From Lactiplantibacillus daowaiensis (GTDB lineage: Bacteria; Bacillota; Bacilli; Lactobacillales; Lactobacillaceae): DNA of 35,770 nt. The position numbers were made by a program, and so were the translations under genes. The notes below the pieces were generated by a model, which saw only the letters and a list, made by a program, of their open reading frames with translations, was not told the DNA's origin and ran no database searches. Shown here piece after piece: positions 17,822 to 26,209 of the stretch (its first letter is position 1; each line of letters starts with the position of its first letter). The stretch spans positions 1 through 35,770 of the forward strand of contig NZ_BJDJ01000026.1 of assembly GCF_005405085.1 (NCBI RefSeq), read 5' to 3'.

Positions 17822-19177
17822 ATGAAATATTTTGGTACTGATGGTGTGCGTGGCATTGCCAACTCTGGATTAACCCCCGAATTAGCATTTCGTTTAGGCC
17901 GGGCCGGTGGTTACGTCTTGACGGAACATGCTGAAAACAAAGACGCTCAACCACGTGTTTTAGTGGCTCGCGATACGCGGATCTCTGGTCAAATGCTAGA
18001 AGAAGCTTTGATTGCCGGGTTATTGTCAGCTGGGATTGAAGTCTTACGTTTAGGTGTCATTACCACGCCTGGGGTCGCTTATTTGGTTCGGATTCAAGAT
18101 GCCGATGCTGGGGTCATGATTTCGGCTTCACATAACCCAGTTGAAGATAACGGGATCAAATTCTTCGGTGGCGACGGCTTCAAGTTGTCAGATGCCAAAG
18201 AAGAAGAAATCGAAGCTTTACTTGAAAAGGCAACCGATGACTTACCACGGCCAGCAGCTGAAGGCTTAGGGACGGTTGCCGACTTCCCAGAAGGTAACTT
18301 AAAGTATTCTCAATTCTTGGAACAAACGATTCCAGATGATTTAAGTGGGATTCATTTGGCTGTCGATGGTGCCAATGGTTCAACCAGCAACTTAGTATCA
18401 CGGATCTTCGCTGACTTAAACGTGGACTTTGATACGATGGCAACTGCCCCTGATGGCTTGAATATCAATAAGGGCGTGGGTTCGACCCATCCAGAAGCCT
18501 TATCAAAATTCGTCGTTGAAAAGGGTGCCCAAGTTGGGTTAGCCTTTGATGGTGACGGTGACCGCTGTATCGCAGTTGATGAACTAGGTCACGTTATCGA
18601 CGGTGACAAGATCATGTACATCTGTGGGAAGTTCTTAGCCGAACGCGGCAAGCTTAAAAAAGACACCGTCGTAACCACGGTCATGAGTAATATCGGGCTA
18701 TACAAAGCATTGGAAGCAGCTGGCTTACACAGTGAACAAACCCAAGTTGGGGACCGTTATGTGGTTGAAGAAATGTTAAAAGACGGCTTCAACCTTGGTG
18801 GTGAACAATCTGGTCACGTGGTCTTTTTAGACTTTAATACGACTGGTGACGGGATGTTAACTGGGATTCAATTATTGCACGTCATGAAAGAAACTGGTAA
18901 GAAGTTATCTGAATTAGCGGATGAAGTCACTACTTATCCACAAAAATTAGTTAACGTTAAGGTTCAAGACAAGAAGGCTGCGTTAGATAACGACCAAATT
19001 AAGGCGGTTATTAGCGAAGTTGAAACTGAAATGGCCGGTGACGGTCGGGTCTTGGTACGCCCTTCAGGGACCCAAGATTTACTCCGGGTCATGGCAGAAG
19101 CCAAGACTGATGAATTGGTTAATGCTTATGTTGACCGGATCGTGGATGTTGTCCGGAGTGAAGTTGGGGTTGACTAG
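17822..19177 (+). CDS. glmM: Phosphoglucosamine mutase
   Basis: This 451-residue enzyme converts glucosamine-6-phosphate to glucosamine-1-phosphate for UDP-GlcNAc. The start is the typical [14 protein letters not shown]. The phosphoserine loop is [19 protein letters not shown] (active Ser near 101), the metal site is [12 protein letters not shown], the sugar-specificity loop is GGEQSGHV, and the phosphate-binding loop is [12 protein letters not shown]. It is the third gene of the cdaA operon. In Bacillus and Lactococcus, GlmM also binds and restrains CdaA, linking sugar flux with c-di-AMP. GAGGT lies about 10 bases before the ATG. Confidence 0.97.
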   Translation: MKYFGTDGVRGIANSGLTPELAFRLGRAGGYVLTEHAENKDAQPRVLVARDTRISGQMLEEALIAGLLSAGIEVLRLGVITTPGVAYLVRIQDADAGVMISASHNPVEDNGIKFFGGDGFKLSDAKEEEIEALLEKATDDLPRPAAEGLGTVADFPEGNLKYSQFLEQTIPDDLSGIHLAVDGANGSTSNLVSRIFADLNVDFDTMATAPDGLNINKGVGSTHPEALSKFVVEKGAQVGLAFDGDGDRCIAVDELGHVIDGDKIMYICGKFLAERGKLKKDTVVTTVMSNIGLYKALEAAGLHSEQTQVGDRYVVEEMLKDGFNLGGEQSGHVVFLDFNTTGDGMLTGIQLLHVMKETGKKLSELADEVTTYPQKLVNVKVQDKKAALDNDQIKAVISEVETEMAGDGRVLVRPSGTQDLLRVMAEAKTDELVNAYVDRIVDVVRSEVGVD

Positions 19178-19197
19178 TTAAGAGTGTGCGCGCGGAC

Positions 19198-19320
19198 GGG
19201 TTGCTGGTGAGCATTGCCTAGCTAAGATAATGATGTGGTGGTTTTCCACATTGTTATCTTAGCGTAGCAAGCGGAACCGGCAGTCCAAGCAAACACGTTT
19301 CGGCTCGCTAGTAGCCGAAA
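19198..19320 (+). ncRNA. Structured 3' region of glmM, possible ncRNA
   Basis: No gene is seen in 19178-19380, but the stretch folds strongly. Arms 19221-19238 and 19246-19263 make an 18-bp RNA stem with a 7-nt loop, in which the only departures are two G-U pairs. It is extended by TTGC/GCAA (19214-19217 with 19267-19270) and TGCTGGT/ACCGGCA (19202-19208 with 19276-19282). A second hairpin, TTTCGGCT/AGCCGAAA, spans 19298-19320. Neither has its own T-run. The strand is taken from glmM transcription. It could be a processed sRNA, an mRNA-stabilising element or a repeat; I do not recognise it. Confidence 0.4.
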
Positions 19321-19380
19321 CTAAATTCACCAACTAACCAATCGAACCAAAAAACATCACAAAAACAAGTTAGTTTTATC

Positions 19381-19416
19381 AAAAAGCACGTCAATCCATG
19401 GATTGACGTGCTTTTT
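19381..19416. terminator. Terminator of the cdaA-glmM operon
   Basis: The 36 bases form a perfect palindrome with A5 at the left end and T5 at the right, folding into about 16 bp with a tetraloop. It separates the glmM transcript from the glmS promoter. Confidence 0.92.
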
Positions 19417-19417
19417 G

Positions 19418-19517
19418 AATTGGTATATGCATAAAATGACGTGTACCAATGATAATTCTTATTGACATTTTACGGTTGCAACGTTAAAGTAATACTGTTT
19501 CTAGGAAATATACCAAT
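19418..19517. promoter_or_regulatory. NagR-like half-sites flanking the glmS promoter
   Basis: ATTGGTATA (19419-19427), TGTACCAAT (19442-19450) and TATACCAAT (19509-19517) bracket the glmS promoter, the last two inverted relative to the first. These resemble halves of GntR-family NagR/DasR sites (TGGTATA/TATACCA type), which control amino-sugar genes. Binding is inferred, not shown. Confidence 0.4.
19462..19490 (+). promoter_or_regulatory. Promoter of glmS
   Basis: TTGACA (19462-19467), a 17-nt spacer and TAAAGT (19485-19490). The start would lie about 65 bases before the ribozyme cleavage site. Confidence 0.6.
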
Positions 19518-19561
19518 CGGAGGTTAATCTAGACCAATTGTTAATTGGTTAAATCGGAATA

Positions 19562-19715
19562 GCGCCAAGACTTTAGATTCTAAAGTTGACGAGGATGATG
19601 TTTATCGACAATCGACGGGTGACATCAGGGACTGCACTCTAAAGGTCAATTACAAAAACTAGTCGTGAGATTAGTGACAGATATATTGACCACGCAGCTA
19701 GAAACAATTCAAAAT
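19562..19715 (+). ncRNA. glmS ribozyme (glucosamine-6-phosphate-activated)
   Basis: The leader of glmS carries the self-cleaving ribozyme that is activated by glucosamine-6-phosphate and leads to mRNA decay, giving feedback control. Conserved features seen are A|GCGCC with cleavage expected between 19561 and 19562, hairpin ACTTTAG/CTAAAGT (19570-19586), the core block GTTGACGAGGATGATG, TTATCGAC with TCGACGGGTGACATC, GGGACTGCAC, and the P4 helix GGTCAAT/ATTGACC (19644-19650 with 19685-19691). It ends a few bases before the ribosome binding site of glmS. The 3' border is approximate. Confidence 0.93.
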
Positions 19716-19734
19716 GCAAAGGAAGATATAACTT

Positions 19735-21552
19735 ATGTGTGGAATTGTTGGTGTTACTGGGAAAGATAGTGCTGTATCAATCTTATTAAATGGTTTGGAA
19801 AAATTGGAATACCGTGGCTATGATTCAGCTGGTATTTATGTAAATGACCAAAACGGTCAAGACTATTTGGTTAAAGAAAAAGGTCGGATCGACGACTTGC
19901 GTAAAGAAGTGGGCGCTAATGTGCACGGGACGACCGGGATTGGTCATACCCGTTGGGCCACTCATGGTGAACCAAGTGTTGCTAACGCGCATCCACAAGT
20001 TTCAGCGGATGGTCGTTTCTACTTGGTCCACAATGGGGTCATCGAAAACTTCCAAGATTTAAAAGCTGACTATTTAAGTGATGTTGAATTTACATCACAA
20101 ACCGATACCGAAGTCATCGTCCAATTGGTTGACCGGTTTGTGACTAAGGAAGGCTTAGATACGTTAGCTGCCTTCCGGAAGACATTGAGCTTATTAGGGC
20201 ATTCATCATACGGGTTCTTGTTGATGGATAAAACTGACCCTGACACGTTATATGTTGCTAAAAATAAGAGCCCATTATTGATTGGGGTCGGCGACGGCTT
20301 CAACGTTGTTTGCTCAGACAGTTTAGCAATGTTAGACCAAACCAAAGATTTCTTGGAACTTCATGATGGTGAAATCGTTGTGGTTAAGCCTAACGAAATC
20401 AAAATTACCGATCAACAAGGTAATGCGGTACAATGCGATACGTTCCATGTCGATATCGATGCCGCGCAAGCTGATAAGGGGACTTATCCCTTCTACATGT
20501 TAAAAGAAATCGATGAACAACCTAACGTGATGCGGAAATTATCACAAGTTTACTTAAACGATGCCGGTAACCCAGTGATCAATACTGATTTATTGGACGC
20601 CTTAAAGGCTGCTGACCGGTTGTATATCGTGGCAGCTGGGACGAGTTACCATGCTGGTTTGGTTGGGGCTAAGTTATTTGAATCTTTAGCTAATGTGCCA
20701 ACCGAAGTGCACGTTTCATCTGAATTTGCTTATAACCAGCCATTGTTATCAGCAAAGCCATTCTTTATCTTCTTAACGCAATCTGGTGAAACCGCTGATA
20801 GCCGTGAAGTGTTGTTGAATGTGAACGAACAAAATTTCCCAAGTTTGACGATTACAAACGTGCCAAACTCAACGTTATCACGGGAAGCGACTTACACGTT
20901 GTTATTGCATGCCGGTCCTGAAATCGCGGTGGCCTCAACCAAAGCTTATACGGCCCAAATCGCGTTACAAGCGATCTTAGCCAAAGCTCTAGGTCAAGCC
21001 GATCATCAAGTTGCCGCTGACGACTTTGATGTTAAGAACCAATTGGCCTTAGTTGCTAATGGGATGCAAGCACTAGTTGATGAGAAGGCTACCTTTGATC
21101 AATTGGCTCAAGCCGATTTATTGCATACGCCAAACACGTTCTACATTGGTCGTGGGTTAGACTATGCCGTTTCCTTGGAAACCGCATTGAAGTTGAAAGA
21201 AATTTCATATGTACAGGCTGAAGGGTTTGCTTCTGGGGAATTAAAGCATGGGACGATTGCGTTAATTGAAAAAGACACGCCAGTTATCGGGATTATTACG
21301 CAAGCCAATACGGCTGGTTTGACACGGTCAAACTTACAAGAAGTTGCGGCGCGGGGTGCCAAGACGATTACGATCGTTACGGATAGCTTAGCTAAACCAG
21401 ATGATACGATCGTCTTACCAACCGTTGACGAACGGATGACGGCCTTGTTAAGTGTCGTGCCTGGTCAATTATTGGCTTACTACACGAGTTTAAATAAAGG
21501 CTTAGATGTTGATAAGCCACGTAACTTAGCTAAGAGTGTCACGGTTGAATAA
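19735..21552 (+). CDS. glmS: Glutamine-fructose-6-phosphate aminotransferase
   Basis: This 605-residue enzyme makes glucosamine-6-phosphate from fructose-6-phosphate and glutamine, the entry to UDP-GlcNAc. The catalytic Cys follows the initiator Met (MCGIVGVTG). The glutaminase domain includes GHTRWATHGEPS and HNGVIENF (1-235). Two SIS domains follow, with VAAGTSYHAG, LTQSGETADSREVL and AVASTKAYTAQ in the first and GRGLDYAVSLETALKLKEISY in the second, ending with KPRNLAKSVTVE. AAAGGAAG lies about 9 bases upstream. Expression is controlled by the ribozyme in its leader and perhaps by the NagR-like sites. Confidence 0.98.
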   Translation: MCGIVGVTGKDSAVSILLNGLEKLEYRGYDSAGIYVNDQNGQDYLVKEKGRIDDLRKEVGANVHGTTGIGHTRWATHGEPSVANAHPQVSADGRFYLVHNGVIENFQDLKADYLSDVEFTSQTDTEVIVQLVDRFVTKEGLDTLAAFRKTLSLLGHSSYGFLLMDKTDPDTLYVAKNKSPLLIGVGDGFNVVCSDSLAMLDQTKDFLELHDGEIVVVKPNEIKITDQQGNAVQCDTFHVDIDAAQADKGTYPFYMLKEIDEQPNVMRKLSQVYLNDAGNPVINTDLLDALKAADRLYIVAAGTSYHAGLVGAKLFESLANVPTEVHVSSEFAYNQPLLSAKPFFIFLTQSGETADSREVLLNVNEQNFPSLTITNVPNSTLSREATYTLLLHAGPEIAVASTKAYTAQIALQAILAKALGQADHQVAADDFDVKNQLALVANGMQALVDEKATFDQLAQADLLHTPNTFYIGRGLDYAVSLETALKLKEISYVQAEGFASGELKHGTIALIEKDTPVIGIITQANTAGLTRSNLQEVAARGAKTITIVTDSLAKPDDTIVLPTVDERMTALLSVVPGQLLAYYTSLNKGLDVDKPRNLAKSVTVE

Positions 21553-21604
21553 TGCTTAAAGTCTAATGACTGTTGGTGTGGGCACAGTGGTTAGTTAAAG
21601 ATTT

Positions 21605-21637
21605 GGAATCATCGTGAATAGCGATGGTTCCTTTTTT
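21605..21637 (+). terminator. Terminator of glmS
   Basis: GGAATCATCG (21605-21614) pairs with CGATGGTTCC (21622-21631), one G-U pair, followed by six T. Confidence 0.85.
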
Positions 21638-21681
21638 AGTGCATAATAGACAATGGAAATCACGAATGAGGAGTGACCAAC

Positions 21682-22494
21682 TTGGCAATCAAATTAATTG
21701 CAACGGACTTAAATGGGACCTTATTACATGGGGACCAAAGTTATAACCGGTCGTTACTACAACAAGTTTTGACGACCTTACATGACCAGGGCATCCAACT
21801 GGTCTTATCATCTGGTAATCAATATGAACATTTAAAACAACTATTTGCTGGGCTACCAATGGATAATTTAGTCATGGTCGCAGAAAATGGCGCTTCGATT
21901 TTTAAGCAGGATCAACAGTTATTCGACGGTAGTTTATCAACCGAGCAACTGCACCAATTTGTAACTGTTGACCGCAAACAGGATCTTTTTAAACACGCCT
22001 ATTTGATTTTAGTCGGTGCGCATGGTTCTTACACGGAAACGGGGGCACCGCAAGCGCTATTAGATGCGGCGGCTAAGTTCTATGATAACTTACAACAAGT
22101 TGATGATCTGGCAACGGTTGACGATGCGATTAAGAAAATCAGTGTTTCAACGACGCCTGATGAAGCCGCTGACTTGGTCCAAGCGTTGAATACTTACTTT
22201 GATGGCCGCCTGCAAGCACATGATAGCGGTTATGGGGTGATCGACCTAGTGAATGCTGGTGTCGGTAAGCTGCCAGCGGTTCAATGGTTGATGCAACAGT
22301 GGCATGTCGTTGCCGATGAGGTAATGGCATTTGGGGATGGGGATAATGATGTCCCTTTGTTGAGGTTTGCTAAGCAAAGCTATGCGATGATCAATGCTTC
22401 AGCGGCCGTTCAAGCGGTGGCCGCGCATGTGACCCAATTAGATAATGAACATGATGGCGTATTGACGACGATTCAGGCGACTTTGGCTGAGTAA
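21682..22494 (+). CDS. Cof-type HAD-IIB protein with altered motif I
   Basis: This 270-residue HAD-superfamily protein starts at TTG 21682, placed 8 bases after AGGAG; an in-frame GTG at 21673 overlaps that ribosome binding site. Motif I reads DLNGT (Asp9-Leu-Asn11), where the family has DxDGT. The general acid/base Asp is thus Asn, a single-base change (AAT for GAT). Motif II is in LVLSSGNQYEH, the cap lies between, and motif IV is FGDGDNDVPLL, both intact. Phosphatase activity may be reduced. Substrate unknown. It is monocistronic between glmS and the TetR gene. Confidence 0.87.
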   Translation: MAIKLIATDLNGTLLHGDQSYNRSLLQQVLTTLHDQGIQLVLSSGNQYEHLKQLFAGLPMDNLVMVAENGASIFKQDQQLFDGSLSTEQLHQFVTVDRKQDLFKHAYLILVGAHGSYTETGAPQALLDAAAKFYDNLQQVDDLATVDDAIKKISVSTTPDEAADLVQALNTYFDGRLQAHDSGYGVIDLVNAGVGKLPAVQWLMQQWHVVADEVMAFGDGDNDVPLLRFAKQSYAMINASAAVQAVAAHVTQLDNEHDGVLTTIQATLAE

Positions 22495-22508
22495 GTGTCG
22501 GCAATCGT

Positions 22509-22571
22509 CTTAAACTAAAGCGCGTCGTAATGTGAAGGGACTCCCTCACGTTACGACGCGCTTTAGTTTAA
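22509..22571. terminator. Long near-perfect hairpin between convergent genes
   Basis: Arms 22509-22535 and 22545-22571 (27 nt each) differ at one position, which becomes G-U in RNA, and an inner GGG/CCC continues the stem. There is no clear T-run, so it may block readthrough in both directions or stabilise 3' ends rather than act as a classic terminator. Confidence 0.55.
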
Positions 22572-22582
22572 GTAAGTCTAAG

Positions 22583-23161
22583 TTAAAAATCATTTGAGTA
22601 AAAGAACTGATGAACACCGTAAGAATTGAGTGAAACAAGGCGTTCTTTGAATTCCGCATGGGTGAAATCCAGTTGATTCGTGAAGTACAGCCGAAAAAAC
22701 GTCAACATGTTGTGGATCAAAAAGTTGGCACATAAAAACGCGTCAGCCTGTGATAAATGGTAGGTAGTTTGAATGTTTTGCGTCAAGCCCCGGGCAACTT
22801 CGCTTTGGACGCGACGCGATAAAAAGCTATAGTCATCACTAGTGAGGACGACGCGATAAAATTCCCGGTTTTGATGATAGAAGTAGTCGAGTTGATCAAA
22901 AATCAGCCCTGAATTGGCAAAACTAGTTTTTAAGTCTTGTTGGTTAATGATTTTTAAAATCTCTTGGGAACTCTCATGACTAAAACTAGCAGCTAAGTCG
23001 TCGATCGAATCGTAATGCAAATAAAAGGTTTTACGATTGATATTGGCGACGGCAGTGAGTTGTTTAACAGTAATGTCATGATATTGATGGGTCACGGCTA
23101 GGTCCCGAAAGGCCTGGCGTAAAGCACGTTTGGTCCGTAAAACACGGCGATCAGTTGCCAT
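22583..23161 (-). CDS. TetR/AcrR family transcriptional regulator
   Basis: This 192-residue regulator has the N-terminal TetR DNA-binding domain: RTKRALRQAFRDLAVTHQYHDITVKQL then ANINRKTFYLHYDSIDDL. The C-terminal domain is the helical ligand/dimer part found in the YhgE/Pip-linked TetR_C_7 type group. ATG at 23161 is preferred because GGAGG is 11 bases upstream, while an in-frame TTG at 23179 overlaps that site. It is divergent from the YhgE/Pip gene at 23336, with a 174-base gap rich in short inverted repeats (for example CCACAA/TTGTGG), so it probably represses that gene. Confidence 0.88.
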   Translation of the reverse strand: MATDRRVLRTKRALRQAFRDLAVTHQYHDITVKQLTAVANINRKTFYLHYDSIDDLAASFSHESSQEILKIINQQDLKTSFANSGLIFDQLDYFYHQNREFYRVVLTSDDYSFLSRRVQSEVARGLTQNIQTTYHLSQADAFLCANFLIHNMLTFFRLYFTNQLDFTHAEFKERLVSLNSYGVHQFFYSNDF

Positions 23162-23335
23162 TTGTAAAGAAACCTCCAATTAGTTAGACCCCATCTGTGG
23201 TGTAAATGGGGCTTATTCCACAATCTTCGAGCGTGTGTTGTGGTATTTATTAGCGTAGCTCGGTATGCTATTGCCACACGTGAGGATTATCTCAGCAATA
23301 CTATAGCACACATCGGGCATAACGGGGGTTGAAAA

Positions 23336-26140
23336 ATGATTAAGGCCGAATGGCAATATTTACTGAAACACAAGTTACTCTTGATCGTCGTCATCGTGAT
23401 TGGGTTTATCCCATCGATTTACGCGGTTACTTTTTTGAAATCAATGTGGGACCCATACGGCAAGTTGCAAGATTTACCAGTGGCGGTCGTTAATCAAGAT
23501 CAAGCAGTCACGTATCAAGGGACGCACTTAAAAGTGGGTCATCAACTAACAAAGACTTTAGCAAAGTCTAAGTCAATGGACTTTGAAACGGTCAGTACAG
23601 CCGCCAAAGCCAAACAAGGGTTAAAGCAAGGCAAGTACTATATGGTCGTGACGATTCCAAAACAATTTTCACATAATGCCACGACGATGCTCAATAAGCA
23701 GCCACAAAAGATGGTGTTACATTATGAAACGAGTGCTGGTCATAACTTTACGGCCAGCAAGATGACAGCGTCAGCCGCACAAAGCATTGCGCAGCAGGTT
23801 TCAGATCAGATCACGAGAACCTATGCAAAAACCATGTTTGCTAGCATTAAAAAGTTAGGGACTGGGATTGCCACGGCCGGGAAGAATAATCAAAAATTAG
23901 CGACGGGTAGTCAAAAAACCAAGGTTGCCAATCAAACGATTACTAAAGGCTTAAACACGTTGGCGAAGAGTACCTTGACTTTAAATAGTGGAGCTAAAAG
24001 TTTAACTACTGGGTTGAATCAATATATCACCGGTGTTAGTCAGGCCGCTAGTGGGAGTCAACAAGTCACGACTGGCTTGGATCAATTGTTAAGCAGTGCT
24101 AGTCAGCTATCAAGTGGGGTAAACCAGTTAGCAACGGGTAGTCGGCAATTGAATCAAGGTGTGCAGACGTACACGAGTGGCGTCAGCCAAGCCAATACTG
24201 CGGCTAGCAAGCTTCAAAGTGGTGCTCAAACAGTCAGCTCAGGCACCCAAAAGTACGTTGCTGGGGTTAGCACCGTGAACCAAGGCGCCAGCAAATTAAG
24301 CAGTAATTTAAGTACCCTGAATGCCAAAACGAGCAGTTTAACAACTGGTACGAAGACATTAGCAACTGGGAGTCAACAACTGGCGACGGCTTTGCCACAA
24401 CTAGCAAGCGGCAGCCAACAAGTTACGACGGGGTTAGGTGAATTAAAAACGGCCGTGACTAGCGCTCAAAGTCAGCAAAGTACGATCAGCACCTTGATGA
24501 CGAACTTAGCGCAGAGTTTAGGTAGCAGTAGTCAAAGCAGTGAATTGACGACGCTTAAGACAGCGTTAACTAGTTTGCAAACGGCTTTGGCTAGTGAATC
24601 CAGTCAAACGGATCAAACGGCGGCCATCAAAGCCAAAGTGGCCGCGGCGGCTGATCAGCAAAAGTTAACCAGTACGCAAAAAGCTGCCATGGTCGCGGCA
24701 GTGGGCGATACGACTAGTACGAGTTCAACCAATAGTGCTGCTGCAAGTGCCATTAAACAAGCTCAAAGTGCGATCAGTGCGCTTGAAAGCAGTAGCAGCA
24801 ATAGTGATGCGGCTAGTCAGTTAAAAGCGCTACAATCAGCGTTGAGCAAGTCTGCCAGCAGTCAAACAGCATTGTTAACGAGCTTGACGAGCCTCAGTCA
24901 AGGGTCGCAGAGTTTGACGAGTAAGCTACAGCAAACGGCTAGTGGGATGCAAACCTTGGATCAAGGGGTCCAAAGTTTAGCCCAACAAACCCCGCAATTA
25001 GCGAGTGGGGTCCAGCAATTGTCAGCTGGCGCCAACAGCTTATCAAGTGGGACGCAACAGCTAGTTAGTTCTGGGAGTACTTTAACGACTGGGACGAGTC
25101 AATTAGCGAGTGGTAGTCAGCAGTTAGCCAGCGGGACGCAGACGCTAGCCAGCAAAGGCGGTTCCTTAACTAGTGGCGCACAAACGTTGAGCAGTGGGCT
25201 AAGCACTTTGAATCAAAAGGTCCCAAGCCTGACAAGTGGTGTCACCAAGTTAACGGCTGGTTCTAAAAAAGTCACGAGTGGCTTAGAGACGTTAGCCACT
25301 AAAGGCAGCCAATTAACGAGTGGCAGCCAACAGTTGGCCAGTGGTGCCAGTCAATTGGCGACCGGGTCAACCAAACTCGCAACTGGCTCTAAGCAATTAG
25401 GGACGGGATTAGCTCAAGTCACGAGTGGTAATCAATTATTAGCGACGAAGTTAACGAAAGCTGGTCAGCAGGCCAAAGTTAATCCAACGAAGCTAACGTA
25501 TGATCAAGTGGCTAAGCCAGCCACGACGCAACATACTGAACGTGACGATGCCCCTAACAACGGGACTGGGATGGCACCTTATATGATGTCAGTTTCTTTG
25601 TTTGTTGGCGCATTGGCATTTAATATGATGTTTGATATGTATACCCCACGGAAATACCCGAAGAATGGGTTCCGCTGGTGGACGTCTAAAGCATCGATTC
25701 TAGGGGCCTTTGCCGTCTTAGAAACCATCTTGATTGAAACTTTCTTAATCACGATTGATGGCTTAGCACCGGTTCATCCATGGGCAACGTTTGGGATGCT
25801 ACTATGCATTGCACTCGCCTTTATGAGTATCGTTTACTGGTTAAATCTGGTCTTTGGCAAAGTCGGTGCCTTCTTCAGTATGATTTTATTGGTCTTACAA
25901 CTTGGCGGTTCGGCGGGGACTTATCCGATTCAGTTGTCGAATAACTTCTTCCAGTCGATTCATCCCTGGTTACCGATGAGTTACGCCGTCAGTGGCTTGC
26001 GTGAAACGTTAATGATTGGCGACACTGCTTGGGGCCAAATGGGCGTCTTGTTAGGGGTTGCCGTAGCCTTTTCTATCTTTAGTATGTTATTCTACGGTCG
26101 CCGCCATGGTCGGATTCATGAAATTGATTTTGAATCTTAG
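23336..26140 (+). CDS. YhgE/Pip family membrane protein
   Basis: This 934-residue protein has one N-terminal helix (about 13-32), a long extracytoplasmic region (about 35-740), and five to six C-terminal helices (MSVSLFVGALAFNMMFDMY onward). The N-terminal domain PVAVVNQDQAV with GKYYMVVTIPKQFS is shared with phage-infection protein Pip. From about residue 180 to 720 it carries many short repeats of the kind LASGSQQLASGTQ, an extended coiled-coil-like stalk, interrupted by a Ser/Ala-rich insert at about 375-540. Pip is a phage receptor in Lactococcus; YhgE relatives resemble ABC-2 exporters and type VII secretion proteins. The role here is unknown, probably under the divergent TetR. Confidence 0.87.
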   Translation: MIKAEWQYLLKHKLLLIVVIVIGFIPSIYAVTFLKSMWDPYGKLQDLPVAVVNQDQAVTYQGTHLKVGHQLTKTLAKSKSMDFETVSTAAKAKQGLKQGKYYMVVTIPKQFSHNATTMLNKQPQKMVLHYETSAGHNFTASKMTASAAQSIAQQVSDQITRTYAKTMFASIKKLGTGIATAGKNNQKLATGSQKTKVANQTITKGLNTLAKSTLTLNSGAKSLTTGLNQYITGVSQAASGSQQVTTGLDQLLSSASQLSSGVNQLATGSRQLNQGVQTYTSGVSQANTAASKLQSGAQTVSSGTQKYVAGVSTVNQGASKLSSNLSTLNAKTSSLTTGTKTLATGSQQLATALPQLASGSQQVTTGLGELKTAVTSAQSQQSTISTLMTNLAQSLGSSSQSSELTTLKTALTSLQTALASESSQTDQTAAIKAKVAAAADQQKLTSTQKAAMVAAVGDTTSTSSTNSAAASAIKQAQSAISALESSSSNSDAASQLKALQSALSKSASSQTALLTSLTSLSQGSQSLTSKLQQTASGMQTLDQGVQSLAQQTPQLASGVQQLSAGANSLSSGTQQLVSSGSTLTTGTSQLASGSQQLASGTQTLASKGGSLTSGAQTLSSGLSTLNQKVPSLTSGVTKLTAGSKKVTSGLETLATKGSQLTSGSQQLASGASQLATGSTKLATGSKQLGTGLAQVTSGNQLLATKLTKAGQQAKVNPTKLTYDQVAKPATTQHTERDDAPNNGTGMAPYMMSVSLFVGALAFNMMFDMYTPRKYPKNGFRWWTSKASILGAFAVLETILIETFLITIDGLAPVHPWATFGMLLCIALAFMSIVYWLNLVFGKVGAFFSMILLVLQLGGSAGTYPIQLSNNFFQSIHPWLPMSYAVSGLRETLMIGDTAWGQMGVLLGVAVAFSIFSMLFYGRRHGRIHEIDFES

Positions 26141-26169
26141 CCTTGGTAGCGGTACAGCCTGATTAAACG

Positions 26170-26209
26170 AAAAAACCGTTTGAGATCGATTGATCCCAAA
26201 CGGTTTTTT
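26170..26209. terminator. Bidirectional terminator
   Basis: AAAAAACCGTTTG (26170-26182) pairs with CAAACGGTTTTTT (26197-26209), with an inner GATC/GATC pairing. It ends both the YhgE/Pip gene and the convergent epimerase-like gene, whose stop codon overlaps it at 26208. Confidence 0.9.

Noticed and set aside
23950..25450. Repetitive DNA as a tandem-repeat or CRISPR-like array
   Set aside because: The periodicity is protein-level degeneracy of the YhgE/Pip stalk. Units are not identical and there are no spacers.
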